Assembly: GCA_020723085.1 (NCBI GenBank) | Contig: DYJN01000013.1 | Coordinates: forward strand, 1 to 64,000 | Direction of reading: 5' to 3' | Length of the DNA: 64,000 bases | DNA from: Arcobacter sp. | GTDB lineage: Bacteria > Acidobacteriota > Terriglobia > Bryobacterales > Bryobacteraceae | In this document: positions 56,848 to 64,000 of the stretch, one piece after another | Numbering within the stretch: the stretch's first letter is position 1 | Layout of the letters: each line of letters starts with the position of its first letter | Position numbers and translations under genes: made by a program | Notes under the pieces: model-generated | The model's database searches: none | Seen by the model: only the letters and a program-made list of their open reading frames with translations | What the model was told of the DNA's origin: nothing

Positions 56848-58002
56848 TCAGTTCGGGCCGTCCCCTGCGCCGGAGCGAAGAAAGCGGCCGTCGGGCAGGA
56901 GTTCGTACCGCCGTCCGCGCCAATCGATCGTATTGCCGAAGAAGCCCGCCACCCAGAAGGCGAAGCTCACAAGGTCCTGGACCGGAATCAGCAGCCCGTA
57001 GCGGCGGCACAGCGGATCGTGCAACGCCGCCTGCGAAACCGCCCACGCCGAGAGGGCGCGCAACAAGACCGCCGCCGCCAGCAGTGGCGCCGCGTATGCG
57101 GGCAACGCCGCCGCCGCGGCGAGCGCCGGCGGCAGCGGATTGGTGAAAATCTGCCCTGCATATCCCCATGGCCGCGAGCGCCGCGTCGAGCGGTTCCAGC
57201 GCAGGCGGTGGGCGAAGTTCGCCCGCCAGGGCTGCGAGCCGATCCGGTGTTCGATCACACAGGAAGACAGAATCACGCCGTGGCCCCGCGCCGCCGCAAA
57301 CTGGCCGAGCACGAAGTCCTCCGCCAGATACTCGCTGAGCCGCCTCCAGCCGCCGATGTCTTCAATGACGCGCCGGCGTGCGGCGATCGTCGGACCCACG
57401 GCGAAGCGCACCCCGCGCTCCACCAGCCGCGCCGTGAACGCCCCGCCCCAGAACTCCGTGTTCATCCCCAGGGCTTCCAGCAGAGACCAGAAGCTCGCGC
57501 CCGGAACCGCCCGGTACGGACACGTGGCCACGCCCAGGCTCGGCTCGGCGAACTCCGCGGCGATCACGCTCAGCATGTCCTTCCCGGCGCGGATGTCGGA
57601 GTCGCTCATCACCAGCAGCTCATGCGCCGCCTCGCGCATCATGATCTCCAGGCTCCACACCTTCGCGTTGGCGTAAGGCGGCTCGCCGGTGACGAAGAAC
57701 CGCGCCGGCACGCGCGGGTATTGCCGGCTCAGACTCCGCGCGAGCGCGAGTCCCGCATCATTCTCCTGGCGCGCGGCGAAGAGGAGTTCGAAGGAAGGAT
57801 GATCCTGTTCGAAAAACGACCGCAGATTTTCTTCGAGACCGTCGTCCAGCCCGTGCAGCGGCTTCAGAACGGACACGGGCTCGGCGGCGGGCAAGTGCGG
57901 CGGGCGGACGCGCCGCCAGTGGTACACAGCCCAGACCGTCAGCAGGCAGTAGGCCCACGAACCGGCGGCCAGGGCGAGCAACGGCCAGGCGAGCCAGTCC
58001 AT
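56848..58002 (-). CDS. hpnI: HpnI-like family 2/21 glycosyltransferase (hopanoid glucosamine transfer)
   Basis: The protein has 384 residues. An N-terminal helix precedes a GT-A domain with PVSVLKPLHGLDDGLEENLRSFFEQDHP, the DxD motif in LLVMSDSDIR, the EDFVLG acceptor motif and RLRWNRSTRRSRP, followed by two to three C-terminal helices. This pattern fits ceramide glucosyltransferase-like HpnI, which adds N-acetylglucosamine to bacteriohopanetetrol. No other hopanoid gene is adjacent, so a related lipid acceptor is possible. It lies 11 bases after thrS on the same strand. Confidence 0.72.
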   Translation of the reverse strand: MDWLAWPLLALAAGSWAYCLLTVWAVYHWRRVRPPHLPAAEPVSVLKPLHGLDDGLEENLRSFFEQDHPSFELLFAARQENDAGLALARSLSRQYPRVPARFFVTGEPPYANAKVWSLEIMMREAAHELLVMSDSDIRAGKDMLSVIAAEFAEPSLGVATCPYRAVPGASFWSLLEALGMNTEFWGGAFTARLVERGVRFAVGPTIAARRRVIEDIGGWRRLSEYLAEDFVLGQFAAARGHGVILSSCVIEHRIGSQPWRANFAHRLRWNRSTRRSRPWGYAGQIFTNPLPPALAAAAALPAYAAPLLAAAVLLRALSAWAVSQAALHDPLCRRYGLLIPVQDLVSFAFWVAGFFGNTIDWRGRRYELLPDGRFLRSGAGDGPN

Positions 58003-58013
58003 GGCGGCGGGCG

Positions 58014-59957
58014 CTAGTCCTCAGCCGCCCGCGTGCGGCTCTTTTCAGCGATCATGGCCACCACTTCTTCTACGCCGCGCGCCCCGAGGTCGCCGCCCTT
58101 GCGCGTCCGCAGCGCAACCTGCTGATTGGCCGCCTCGCGGTCGCCGACGACGAGCATGTAGGGGATCTTCTGCAGCTGCGCTTCGCGGATCTTGTAGTTG
58201 ACCTTCTCGCTCCGCTCGTCCACCTCGGCGCGCAGCCCTTCGGCGGCAAGCCGGTCCCGCACCCGGCGGGCGTATTCGATGTGCCGGTCGGCGATGGGCA
58301 GCACAACTGCCTGCACCGGCGCCAGCCATACGGGGAACGCGCCCGCGTAGTGCTCGAGCAGGATGCCGAAAAATCGCTCGACGCTGCCATACAGCGCGCG
58401 GTGAACCATCAGCGGCTGGTGTTTCGCCCCGTCCTCGCCCACGTATTCGAGCTCGAAACGCCGCGGCAGCGTGAAATCGAACTGCACGGTGCTGAGTTGC
58501 CACGGGCGGTCCAGCGCATCGACGAGCTTCACGTCGATCTTGGGTCCGTAAAACGCCGCCTCGTCCTCCATCACCTTCGCCTCCAGCCCGACCCGCTCCA
58601 CGGCGCGGTTCAGGGCGCCTTCGGCGAGCTTCCACTGATCCGGCGTGCCGTCATACTTGCCGCTGGCGCCGCCGTCCCAGGTGGAGATCTCCGCCTGATA
58701 GCGGTGGAATCCGTAGGTCTTCAGCACGTCCACGGCGAACTCCAGGCAACTGACGATCTCGTCTTCGATCTGGTCCGGACGGCAGAAGATGTGCGCGTCG
58801 TCCTGCGTGAACCCGCGCACGCGGAACAGCCCGTGCAGCGTGCCGGAGCGCTCGTAGCGGTACACCGTGCCGAGCTCGCCCAGGCGGACGGGCAGGTCGC
58901 GGTAGCTGCGCTGCCGGTCCCGGTAGATCAGAATGTGGCCCGGGCAGTTCATCGGCTTCAGCCGGTAACGGGCGTCGTCGAGCTCCATCGCCGCATACAT
59001 GTTCTCGGCGTAATGGCTCAGATGGCCGCTGATCTGCCAGAGCTGTTCGCGCATCACGTGCGGCGTGCTCACCAGGTCGTAGCCGCGCTTGAGGTACTGC
59101 TCGCGCATCCAGTCCTCCAGCAGCTTGCGCACCAGCGCCCCTTTGGGGTGGAAGAAGATCAGCCCGGGACCTGCCAGTTCCTGGATCGAGATCAGGTCGA
59201 GCTGCCTGCCGAGCGTGCGGTGATCGCGCTTCTTCGCCTCTTCCAGCTTCTGAAGGTAGGCTTCAAGTTCCTTCTCGGTGAACCACGCCGTGCCGTAAAT
59301 GCGCTGGAGCTGCTGGCGGTGTTCGTCGCCCTTCCAGTAGGCGCCGGCCACCGAGAGCAGCTTGAACGCCTTCAGCTTGTTCGTGCTCGGAACGTGCGGC
59401 CCGCGGCAAAAGTCGATGAAGTGCGGCCCGAGCGTGTACTCGCTGAAGACCGCATCGGCGCGCTCGTCGATGAGCTCGCACTTCATCTCTTCGTTCATGG
59501 CGCGGTACTTCGCCAGCCCCTCGTCTTTCGGCGTCAGCCTGCGCTCGAAGGGAAGATCGCGGTCGCGCAGTTCCCGCATCTTCTTTTCGATCCGCTCCAG
59601 ATCCTCAGGCGTGAACGGCTCGCTTCTCTCAAAATCGTAATAGAAGCCGTCCTTGACAGGCGGACCAATGCCAAGCTTGGTGCCCGGGAACAGCTCCAGG
59701 ACGGCGGCAGCCAGCAGGTGTGCGGTAGAGTGCCGGTAGACCTCCAGCGCCTCCGGGTCTTTGGACGTCAGGATCTCGACGCGGGCGTCGCCCTCCAGCG
59801 GGCGCGCCAGATCCCACAGCTCGCCATTCACCCGGGCGACGATGGCGTCGCCGGCCAGGCGCCGGCTGACCGAGCGGGCTACTTCGAGAGGCGTCGTGCC
59901 AGGAGGAAATGAGTGCTGGCTGCCATCCGGCAGCGTCACCTGAATCATACTGCTCAT
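58014..59957 (-). CDS. thrS: Threonyl-tRNA synthetase
   Basis: The protein has 647 residues. Domains in order: TGS (IQVTLPDGSQHSFPPG), editing domain with HSTAHLL and FCRGPHVP, catalytic class II core with LKPMNCPGH (zinc Cys), RYERSGTLHGLFRVRGFTQDDAHIF and QPLMVHRALYGSVERF (zinc His, motif 3), and the anticodon-binding domain at the end. All editing and zinc residues are present. The start is ATG 59957 (MSSMIQ) or 59948 (MIQVTL). The ORF track adds about 250 unrelated residues antisense to the sigma factor. It is divergent from the ECF sigma gene. Confidence 0.96.
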   Translation of the reverse strand: MSSMIQVTLPDGSQHSFPPGTTPLEVARSVSRRLAGDAIVARVNGELWDLARPLEGDARVEILTSKDPEALEVYRHSTAHLLAAAVLELFPGTKLGIGPPVKDGFYYDFERSEPFTPEDLERIEKKMRELRDRDLPFERRLTPKDEGLAKYRAMNEEMKCELIDERADAVFSEYTLGPHFIDFCRGPHVPSTNKLKAFKLLSVAGAYWKGDEHRQQLQRIYGTAWFTEKELEAYLQKLEEAKKRDHRTLGRQLDLISIQELAGPGLIFFHPKGALVRKLLEDWMREQYLKRGYDLVSTPHVMREQLWQISGHLSHYAENMYAAMELDDARYRLKPMNCPGHILIYRDRQRSYRDLPVRLGELGTVYRYERSGTLHGLFRVRGFTQDDAHIFCRPDQIEDEIVSCLEFAVDVLKTYGFHRYQAEISTWDGGASGKYDGTPDQWKLAEGALNRAVERVGLEAKVMEDEAAFYGPKIDVKLVDALDRPWQLSTVQFDFTLPRRFELEYVGEDGAKHQPLMVHRALYGSVERFFGILLEHYAGAFPVWLAPVQAVVLPIADRHIEYARRVRDRLAAEGLRAEVDERSEKVNYKIREAQLQKIPYMLVVGDREAANQQVALRTRKGGDLGARGVEEVVAMIAEKSRTRAAED

Positions 59958-60047
59958 GGGGAACCCCGGTAAATTCCAGACTAGCACGCGGCCGCACGCC
60001 AACCCTCCGCCGCCTCGCTGGTATGCTGGAGACGGAGCCACAAGCTC

Positions 60048-60689
60048 ATGCCGGATCAACCCTTGCAGGCTGAACGGGCGCCGGTCTCCGCGGGCGAAGG
60101 CGACCTTGTCGAGCGCGCCAAAGCCGGCGACATGGAGGCGTTCGCCGAACTGGTGCGCCGCTATGAGCGCCGCATCTATCGCATGGCGCGGCAGATCACC
60201 CAGAACGACGAAGACGCCGAAGATGTCCTCCAGGAGAGCTTCCTCAAGGCCTTCGAGCACCTCGATTCCTTCCAGGGGCAGAGCAAATTCTATACCTGGG
60301 TGACAAGAATCGCCGTCAACGAAAGCCTGATGAAGCTCAGAAAACGCAAATCCGATCGAACCGTTTCTCTGGATGAAAACATCGAAACAGACGAGGAGCC
60401 CATCGTGCGGGAGATCGCCGTATGGGACGACACTCCGGAGTCGAAATACAGCCAGGAGGAATTGCGCCAGATCCTGGACCGGGCCATCGACAGTCTGAAG
60501 CCGATCTTCCGGACGGTGTTCATCCTGCGGGACGTCGAGGAGTTGAGCACCGAGGAGACGGCTGAAGTGCTGGGCTTGTCCGTCGCCGCCGTCAAGAGCC
60601 GGCTGCTGCGGGCTCGCCTGCAGTTGCGCGAGAGGCTGACTCGGGTCTTCAAGAGAAAAGGAGACGGGATCTTCGGCTATGCAAAGTAG
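60048..60689 (+). CDS. ECF-type RNA polymerase sigma factor (RpoE-like)
   Basis: The protein has 213 residues. Region 2 (AFAELVRRYERRIYRMARQITQNDEDAEDVLQESFLKAFEHLDSFQG..FYTWVTRIAVNESL) and region 4 (IFRTVFILRDVEELSTEETAEVLGLSVAAVKSRLLRARLQLRERL) are complete. It is followed by an overlapping zinc-finger anti-sigma gene, so the pair forms a standard sigma/anti-sigma module. Target promoters are unknown. Confidence 0.93.
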   Translation: MPDQPLQAERAPVSAGEGDLVERAKAGDMEAFAELVRRYERRIYRMARQITQNDEDAEDVLQESFLKAFEHLDSFQGQSKFYTWVTRIAVNESLMKLRKRKSDRTVSLDENIETDEEPIVREIAVWDDTPESKYSQEELRQILDRAIDSLKPIFRTVFILRDVEELSTEETAEVLGLSVAAVKSRLLRARLQLRERLTRVFKRKGDGIFGYAK

Positions 60690-60966
60690 CATGATCACGT
60701 GCAAGGATTTCCTGCGTGAGCTGAGCGATTACCTCGACGGCGCCACCGATCCCGCCCTGCGCGCCGAACTCGAGCGGCATATCAACGAGTGCCCCAACTG
60801 CTGGGTGGTCTGCGACACGGCGCGGAAGACCATCCAGATCTACAAGGGCATGGACCTGCACCCATTGCCGGAGACCGTTCACCAGAAGCTGATGAACGCG
60901 CTGGCGCAGAGGGCGGCGCGCAAGACGGCAAAGCAGGAACCCCAGACGCGCGGGCCTCAGCGCTGA
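60679..60966 (+). CDS. Soluble zinc-finger anti-sigma factor (zf-HC2)
   Basis: The protein has 95 residues. It contains the ZAS motif as HINECPNC (HxxxCxxC) in an N-terminal helical domain (CKDFLRELSDYLDGATDPALRAELERH). No membrane helix follows, so it is a cytoplasmic anti-sigma factor. It overlaps the sigma gene by 11 bases and converges with the next gene, overlapping its 3' end by 10 bases. Confidence 0.85.
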   Translation: MQSSMITCKDFLRELSDYLDGATDPALRAELERHINECPNCWVVCDTARKTIQIYKGMDLHPLPETVHQKLMNALAQRAARKTAKQEPQTRGPQR

Positions 60967-62060
60967 GGCGGCTTGACGCCGCCCGTGGCCCCAGGCTCGA
61001 CCTTCTCTTCCCGGAGCTGATCTTCCGGGATCGGTTCCAGATTCGGATCGAAGGTGATGATCGCCTCGGCGCCGAACTTCCGGTAGCTGCGGAACTCCAC
61101 CTGGTTCTTCACCAGCAGCCTTCCCTCCCGCATCCGCATCTCTGAACGCAACGGCAGCAGATACTCGCTGCCCGCGATGTCGACGAAATCGTAGTCGAGC
61201 ATCGTACGGGCTTCCTGGATGGGAAAGGTGGGCGGAAGGTTCACGGCTTCCATGGTGACGCGCAGCACCATGGGGACGTCACGGTCGATGTAGATCAGAC
61301 CCCGGTATCCCGGCACTATGTCCAGTTGCCTCTGCCAGCTGATGTGCCATTTGGACTTCGGCTGCCGGACGCGGAATTGATAGACATGGCAGATGCGCCC
61401 GCGCAGCTTGCCCCACCGCTCCCACTCGAATTCTGCTTCCGTTGCGGGCTCGAAAATCTCCTTGAGCATCGTGCCGAATTCGCCGCTCGAAGTGGCGCCG
61501 CCGAGCTTCCAGCGGTCGGCGTCGGTCCACTTGCCGTTGATCGAAATCAGCTTGTAGTCTTCTTTCTGCTCGAAGTAGCTGAGGCGCTCGGCGACGGTGT
61601 CCATCAGCTGGAACATCTCCAGCCCTGATGGATCCACATAGCGCCGCGTGACCTGCAGGCAGATGAAGTCCGGCAGCCGCTTCGTATATCCGAGCGCCAT
61701 CTCCCGCGCCTCGCTGATCACGCGCGCCTGTACGGTGGAAGGCGGCGGAGGCAGCGGCACTGGCTTCACCGGGGCGGGATCCCTGACTGGCGCAGGCAGC
61801 GAGGCTGTCGCCGGCACAAGTTTGCGCAGTTCGTCGGTGGCGCGGGGACCGAGCCCCGCCTGGAACATCTCCTCCACGTCGCGGTGCGTCAGCCGCTCGG
61901 TCAATTGAATCTTGCGGATGTAGCCGGCCACCTGCCGGTCGTTGTGCTGGAGGCGGATCGAGGAGCGCAGCACGGACTTCAACTGGGCCACGCTCATCTT
62001 CTGCTGCGCGGTGAGAACCAACGCGCCCAGCAGGCAGATCAGGAGCAGGCGGCGCAACAT
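60957..62060 (-). CDS. Secreted protein of unknown function, acidobacterial type
   Basis: The protein has 367 residues. A signal peptide MLRRLLLICLLGALVLTA is followed by a helical region (about 20-90), a Pro-rich linker (PVRDPAPVKPVPLPPPPS), and a beta-rich C-terminal domain (LPDFICLQVTRRYVDPSGLEMFQLMDTV..EWERWGKLRGRICHVYQFRV..GLIYIDRDVPMVLRVTME). The second half has the character of a LolA-like or outer-membrane lipoprotein-like beta fold, but this is a guess. It starts five bases after the GDSL hydrolase stop, so the two are co-transcribed. Confidence 0.55.
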   Translation of the reverse strand: MLRRLLLICLLGALVLTAQQKMSVAQLKSVLRSSIRLQHNDRQVAGYIRKIQLTERLTHRDVEEMFQAGLGPRATDELRKLVPATASLPAPVRDPAPVKPVPLPPPPSTVQARVISEAREMALGYTKRLPDFICLQVTRRYVDPSGLEMFQLMDTVAERLSYFEQKEDYKLISINGKWTDADRWKLGGATSSGEFGTMLKEIFEPATEAEFEWERWGKLRGRICHVYQFRVRQPKSKWHISWQRQLDIVPGYRGLIYIDRDVPMVLRVTMEAVNLPPTFPIQEARTMLDYDFVDIAGSEYLLPLRSEMRMREGRLLVKNQVEFRSYRKFGAEAIITFDPNLEPIPEDQLREEKVEPGATGGVKPPQR

Positions 62061-62064
62061 GCCA

Positions 62065-63135
62065 CTAGAATAGACGCCGCCGGCGCCCGGCTGGTTTTGC
62101 CGGACCAAGGGCTTTCTCGATGGCCGCCAGCGCCAGCGGCGCCATGATGCGGTAGCCGGCGGCGTTCGGGTGCAGCCCGTCGTCGGCCAGGTTCGGCGCC
62201 ATCTGCCCGTCCGGTCCGGCCAGTGCCGGATAGTAATTCAGATGCACGTAGCCGCGCTGTTCGCAAAACCTCTGGATCCAGCGGTTCATCTCCAGAATCG
62301 CCGGCAGCGGGCGGAGTTTCGTCCGCTCGTAGGCCGGATGGACGTCCTTGTGGTGGTCGGAGACGGGAAGGATGGAGGCGAGGATCACCTTGATTTTGTG
62401 CGCGTCGGCGAGTTCGCACATCATCGTCAGATTGTTCTGGATCGTCTCCGGCGCCACGCCGCGCGCGATATCGTTCGTGCCGGCCAGAATCACCACGCCG
62501 GCCGGCTTCAGCGCAATTACGTCGGCATAAAAGCGGCCGAGCATCTGGCCGGTGATCTGTCCGCTGATGCCGCGGTTGACGAAGTCGCGGCCCGGGAAAT
62601 ACTCGTTCAGCCGCCATATGTCGGTGATCGAATCGCCGAGAAAGACGACTCGCGGACGGGCGGGGTTCGGCGGGCCAAGGGTGAGGTTGGCGTCGCGGTA
62701 CCGGCGCAGGTTGTCGCGGTCGGGTTGGCGGAGATCGTTCTCCAGCCGCTCGATCAGCGCCAGGAAGTACGCCTCGATGCTGAGCGAGTGGTCGCGGAGC
62801 TCGGCCAGTTGCTGGCGCGCCATGGCGGGAAAGTTCACAGGCTTGGGCACGGACTCGGCCAGCAGCAGGTACGCCCTCAGGTTGGCGAGAAACCGGTAGT
62901 GAAGCTGCGGCTGCCGCACGCCGAGGAATTTCAGGCTCTCCAGCGCCATGCGCATGTTCTCGGCCAGCGGCACGCCCGCGCGCCCGAGTTCCGGGCTGGC
63001 GACGCCGCCGGCTTCGATCAGCTGAAGGCAGCGCTCGTACAGGGGCAGGATCTGCTGGTCTGTCGGAGGCTTGGCCTCCGGCTGCGCTGCGGCGGAGACG
63101 CCCAGCAGAACGGCGAAGATCAGGCTCTTCCACAT
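62065..63135 (-). CDS. Exported SGNH/GDSL-family hydrolase
   Basis: The protein has 356 residues with a signal peptide MWKSLIFAVLLGVSAAA. After a helical N-terminal domain of about 140 residues, the SGNH hydrolase core appears: block I VVFLGDSITD (nucleophile Ser), block II Gly in NRGISG, block III GTND and block V DDGLHPNAAGY with the catalytic Asp and His. Such enzymes are esterases or lipases, often acting on acetylated carbohydrates. It lies four bases after the DUF3108 gene and is part of a three-gene secreted set. Confidence 0.85.
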   Translation of the reverse strand: MWKSLIFAVLLGVSAAAQPEAKPPTDQQILPLYERCLQLIEAGGVASPELGRAGVPLAENMRMALESLKFLGVRQPQLHYRFLANLRAYLLLAESVPKPVNFPAMARQQLAELRDHSLSIEAYFLALIERLENDLRQPDRDNLRRYRDANLTLGPPNPARPRVVFLGDSITDIWRLNEYFPGRDFVNRGISGQITGQMLGRFYADVIALKPAGVVILAGTNDIARGVAPETIQNNLTMMCELADAHKIKVILASILPVSDHHKDVHPAYERTKLRPLPAILEMNRWIQRFCEQRGYVHLNYYPALAGPDGQMAPNLADDGLHPNAAGYRIMAPLALAAIEKALGPAKPAGRRRRLF

Positions 63136-63138
63136 GGC

Positions 63139-63870
63139 TTATTCGACCCTCTCGAGTTGCAGTGTGACGGTGCCGATGTAAAACGGCATCTGGACGCGGA
63201 TCTGCACGGGCAGGCGGCGCTCGTCTTCGCTGATCCAGACGAAGAGCCGGCCTTTGCGGCGGTACAGGACGCCGCTCATCAGGAACGCCTGGTAGCGGAT
63301 GGCCTGGAATTCCCCCACGGGCGTGCGGATGCGTTCGCGCCTCTGCGCCTCCACGCGCGCCATCACGGCTTTCTTGCCGTCGCTGACCGGCAGCTCCATC
63401 ACCACCCCGGGCTCCGGCAGCAGCTCCCGCAGGCGCTGCAACCCCGCGGTGACGTCGTGCACGCAGGCAGGGATGTCGATGCTCTTCTGAGTGACGACAG
63501 CATCCTTCGCCAGATCGCGCTCCAGATAATGCGCCTTGCGCTCCGCGGAGTCGAAGCGGACCTTCGTCTCGCGGTGGCGCTTGCCCTCGTGCGCGATCAG
63601 TTCCGTGGCTTCCGCGCACCAGCCGGGGCGGTAGGAAGCATGGAATTGGTTGTCGACCTTGACGAAGGCGCGCACCAGACCTGCCGTGCGGAGCTGCATC
63701 CTGAGGCTTTCCGCCGCGCTGGTCTCCACCTCGACATCGCCGGCGTGCACCAGCCGCCATTCGGCCTTGAAGCTCAGCTTCTGCGCCGCCGGCGGCTGCC
63801 ATGCGGGCGCCTGAGCGAAAACGGCGGAAAAAACAAGCAGCGCCTGCCACGGCGCCCGGCGGAACGGCAT
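63139..63870 (-). CDS. Secreted DUF3108-like protein
   Basis: The protein has 243 residues. A signal peptide (WQALLVFSAVFAQAPA) precedes a beta-rich domain with LSFKAEWRLVHAGDVEVE, FHASYRPGWCAEA and GVLYRRKGRLFVWISEDERRLPVQIRVQMPFYIGTVTLQL, the usual DUF3108 start and end. The family is periplasmic and of unknown function. The start at 63870 (MPFRRAP) is preferred. It leads the run DUF3108-SGNH-unknown. Confidence 0.75.
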   Translation of the reverse strand: MPFRRAPWQALLVFSAVFAQAPAWQPPAAQKLSFKAEWRLVHAGDVEVETSAAESLRMQLRTAGLVRAFVKVDNQFHASYRPGWCAEATELIAHEGKRHRETKVRFDSAERKAHYLERDLAKDAVVTQKSIDIPACVHDVTAGLQRLRELLPEPGVVMELPVSDGKKAVMARVEAQRRERIRTPVGEFQAIRYQAFLMSGVLYRRKGRLFVWISEDERRLPVQIRVQMPFYIGTVTLQLERVE

Positions 63871-63917
63871 CGCCCTTCCAGTCTCGCAGACAGCTCGAGA
63901 AAGCCGCAAACGCGCGC

Positions 63918-64000
63918 TCAGCTCAGCAGCGCATGAGCGATCCAGGCGCACGCGTAGGCGAGCGCGTTCATGTAGAAAAACTGGATCGCCGGCCATTTCC
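63918..64000 (-). CDS. C-terminal end of a membrane transporter, possibly FeoB (partial)
   Basis: Too short for the ORF track. The minus-strand frame open to the window edge reads KWPAIQFFYMNALAYACAWIAH and ends at TGA 63918. The YMNALAY helix near a C-terminus resembles the last membrane helix of ferrous-iron transporter FeoB. The body of the gene is outside the window, so the assignment is tentative. Confidence 0.4.
   Translation of the reverse strand, partial: KWPAIQFFYMNALAYACAWIAHALLS

Noticed and set aside
58281-59912. 543-residue plus-strand ORF
   Set aside because: It is antisense to thrS.
62170-63936. 588-residue plus-strand ORF
   Set aside because: It is antisense to the SGNH hydrolase and DUF3108 genes.

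Overview
The window reads as a chromosomal segment of a GC-rich member of the Acidobacteriota, most likely close to Bryobacteraceae/Solibacteraceae. This is inferred from the gene families: two acidobacterial-type secreted VWA proteins, an approximately 1,200-residue Oar-like TonB-dependent receptor with an N-terminal carboxypeptidase-regulatory domain, a secreted multi-domain CarboxypepD_reg protein, an HpnI-like hopanoid glycosyltransferase, and many Ala/Pro-rich proteins. No rRNA, tRNA or CRISPR array was seen. Layout: 1-580 is the 3' end of an IS4-family insertion sequence. 838-8544 holds selB (frameshifted in a G run), a VWA protein whose start codon overlaps that of selB, a minimal FGE-like protein, a PD40/TolB-like protein, murB, a DUF2461 protein, a NapH-like polyferredoxin and a YfiT/DinB protein. 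8629-13536 is a TonB receptor behind a membrane regulator-like protein. 13876-23383 is a nine-gene complex I cluster in the order nuoC-D-I-J-K-L-M-N-H; nuoA, nuoB and the NADH module nuoEFG are absent. 23434-26218 is a pair of overlapping c-di-GMP-related genes (degenerate GGDEF, then GAF-GGDEF-EAL). 26350-30529 carries a small cytochrome c, a secreted CarboxypepD_reg protein and a second VWA protein. The most notable region is 31059-39091. A sigma-54 type -24/-12 promoter with an imperfect palindromic upstream element precedes a membrane-anchored H-protein-like (lipoyl-fold) protein, a four-cluster ferredoxin with a C-terminal membrane anchor, a HybB/NrfD-type quinone-interacting membrane protein, a sensor kinase with two c-type heme motifs in its extracytoplasmic loop, an NtrC-family sigma-54 activator and an archaemetzincin protease. 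A fucose-isomerase-like gene follows. My inference is a self-regulated, redox-sensing electron-transfer module with no catalytic hydrogenase or reductase subunit next to it. 39363-42249 holds an SDR, an SCP-x-type thiolase and an extended SDR. 42626-48669 holds an orphan anti-sigma-like protein, an ACT-domain protein, kdsC, tilS, ftsH and a HAD phosphatase. 48688-52026 has a Tat-exported TIM-barrel protein and three TadG/TadE-like pilus genes. 52097-56792 has xseA divergent from a three-gene FAD-dehydrogenase operon (gamma-like subunit with a probable CTG start, GMC flavoprotein, nonaheme cytochrome c). 56848-64000 holds hpnI-like, thrS, an ECF sigma/anti-sigma pair, two secreted proteins of unknown role, a DUF3108 protein and the last codons of a FeoB-like transporter. 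How the genes work together: respiration is the main theme. The partial complex I, the NapH-like protein, cytochrome c, the H-protein/ferredoxin/NrfD module and the GMC/multiheme cytochrome operon all move electrons into or through the membrane. All function calls come from reading motifs in the supplied translations; no database search was run.
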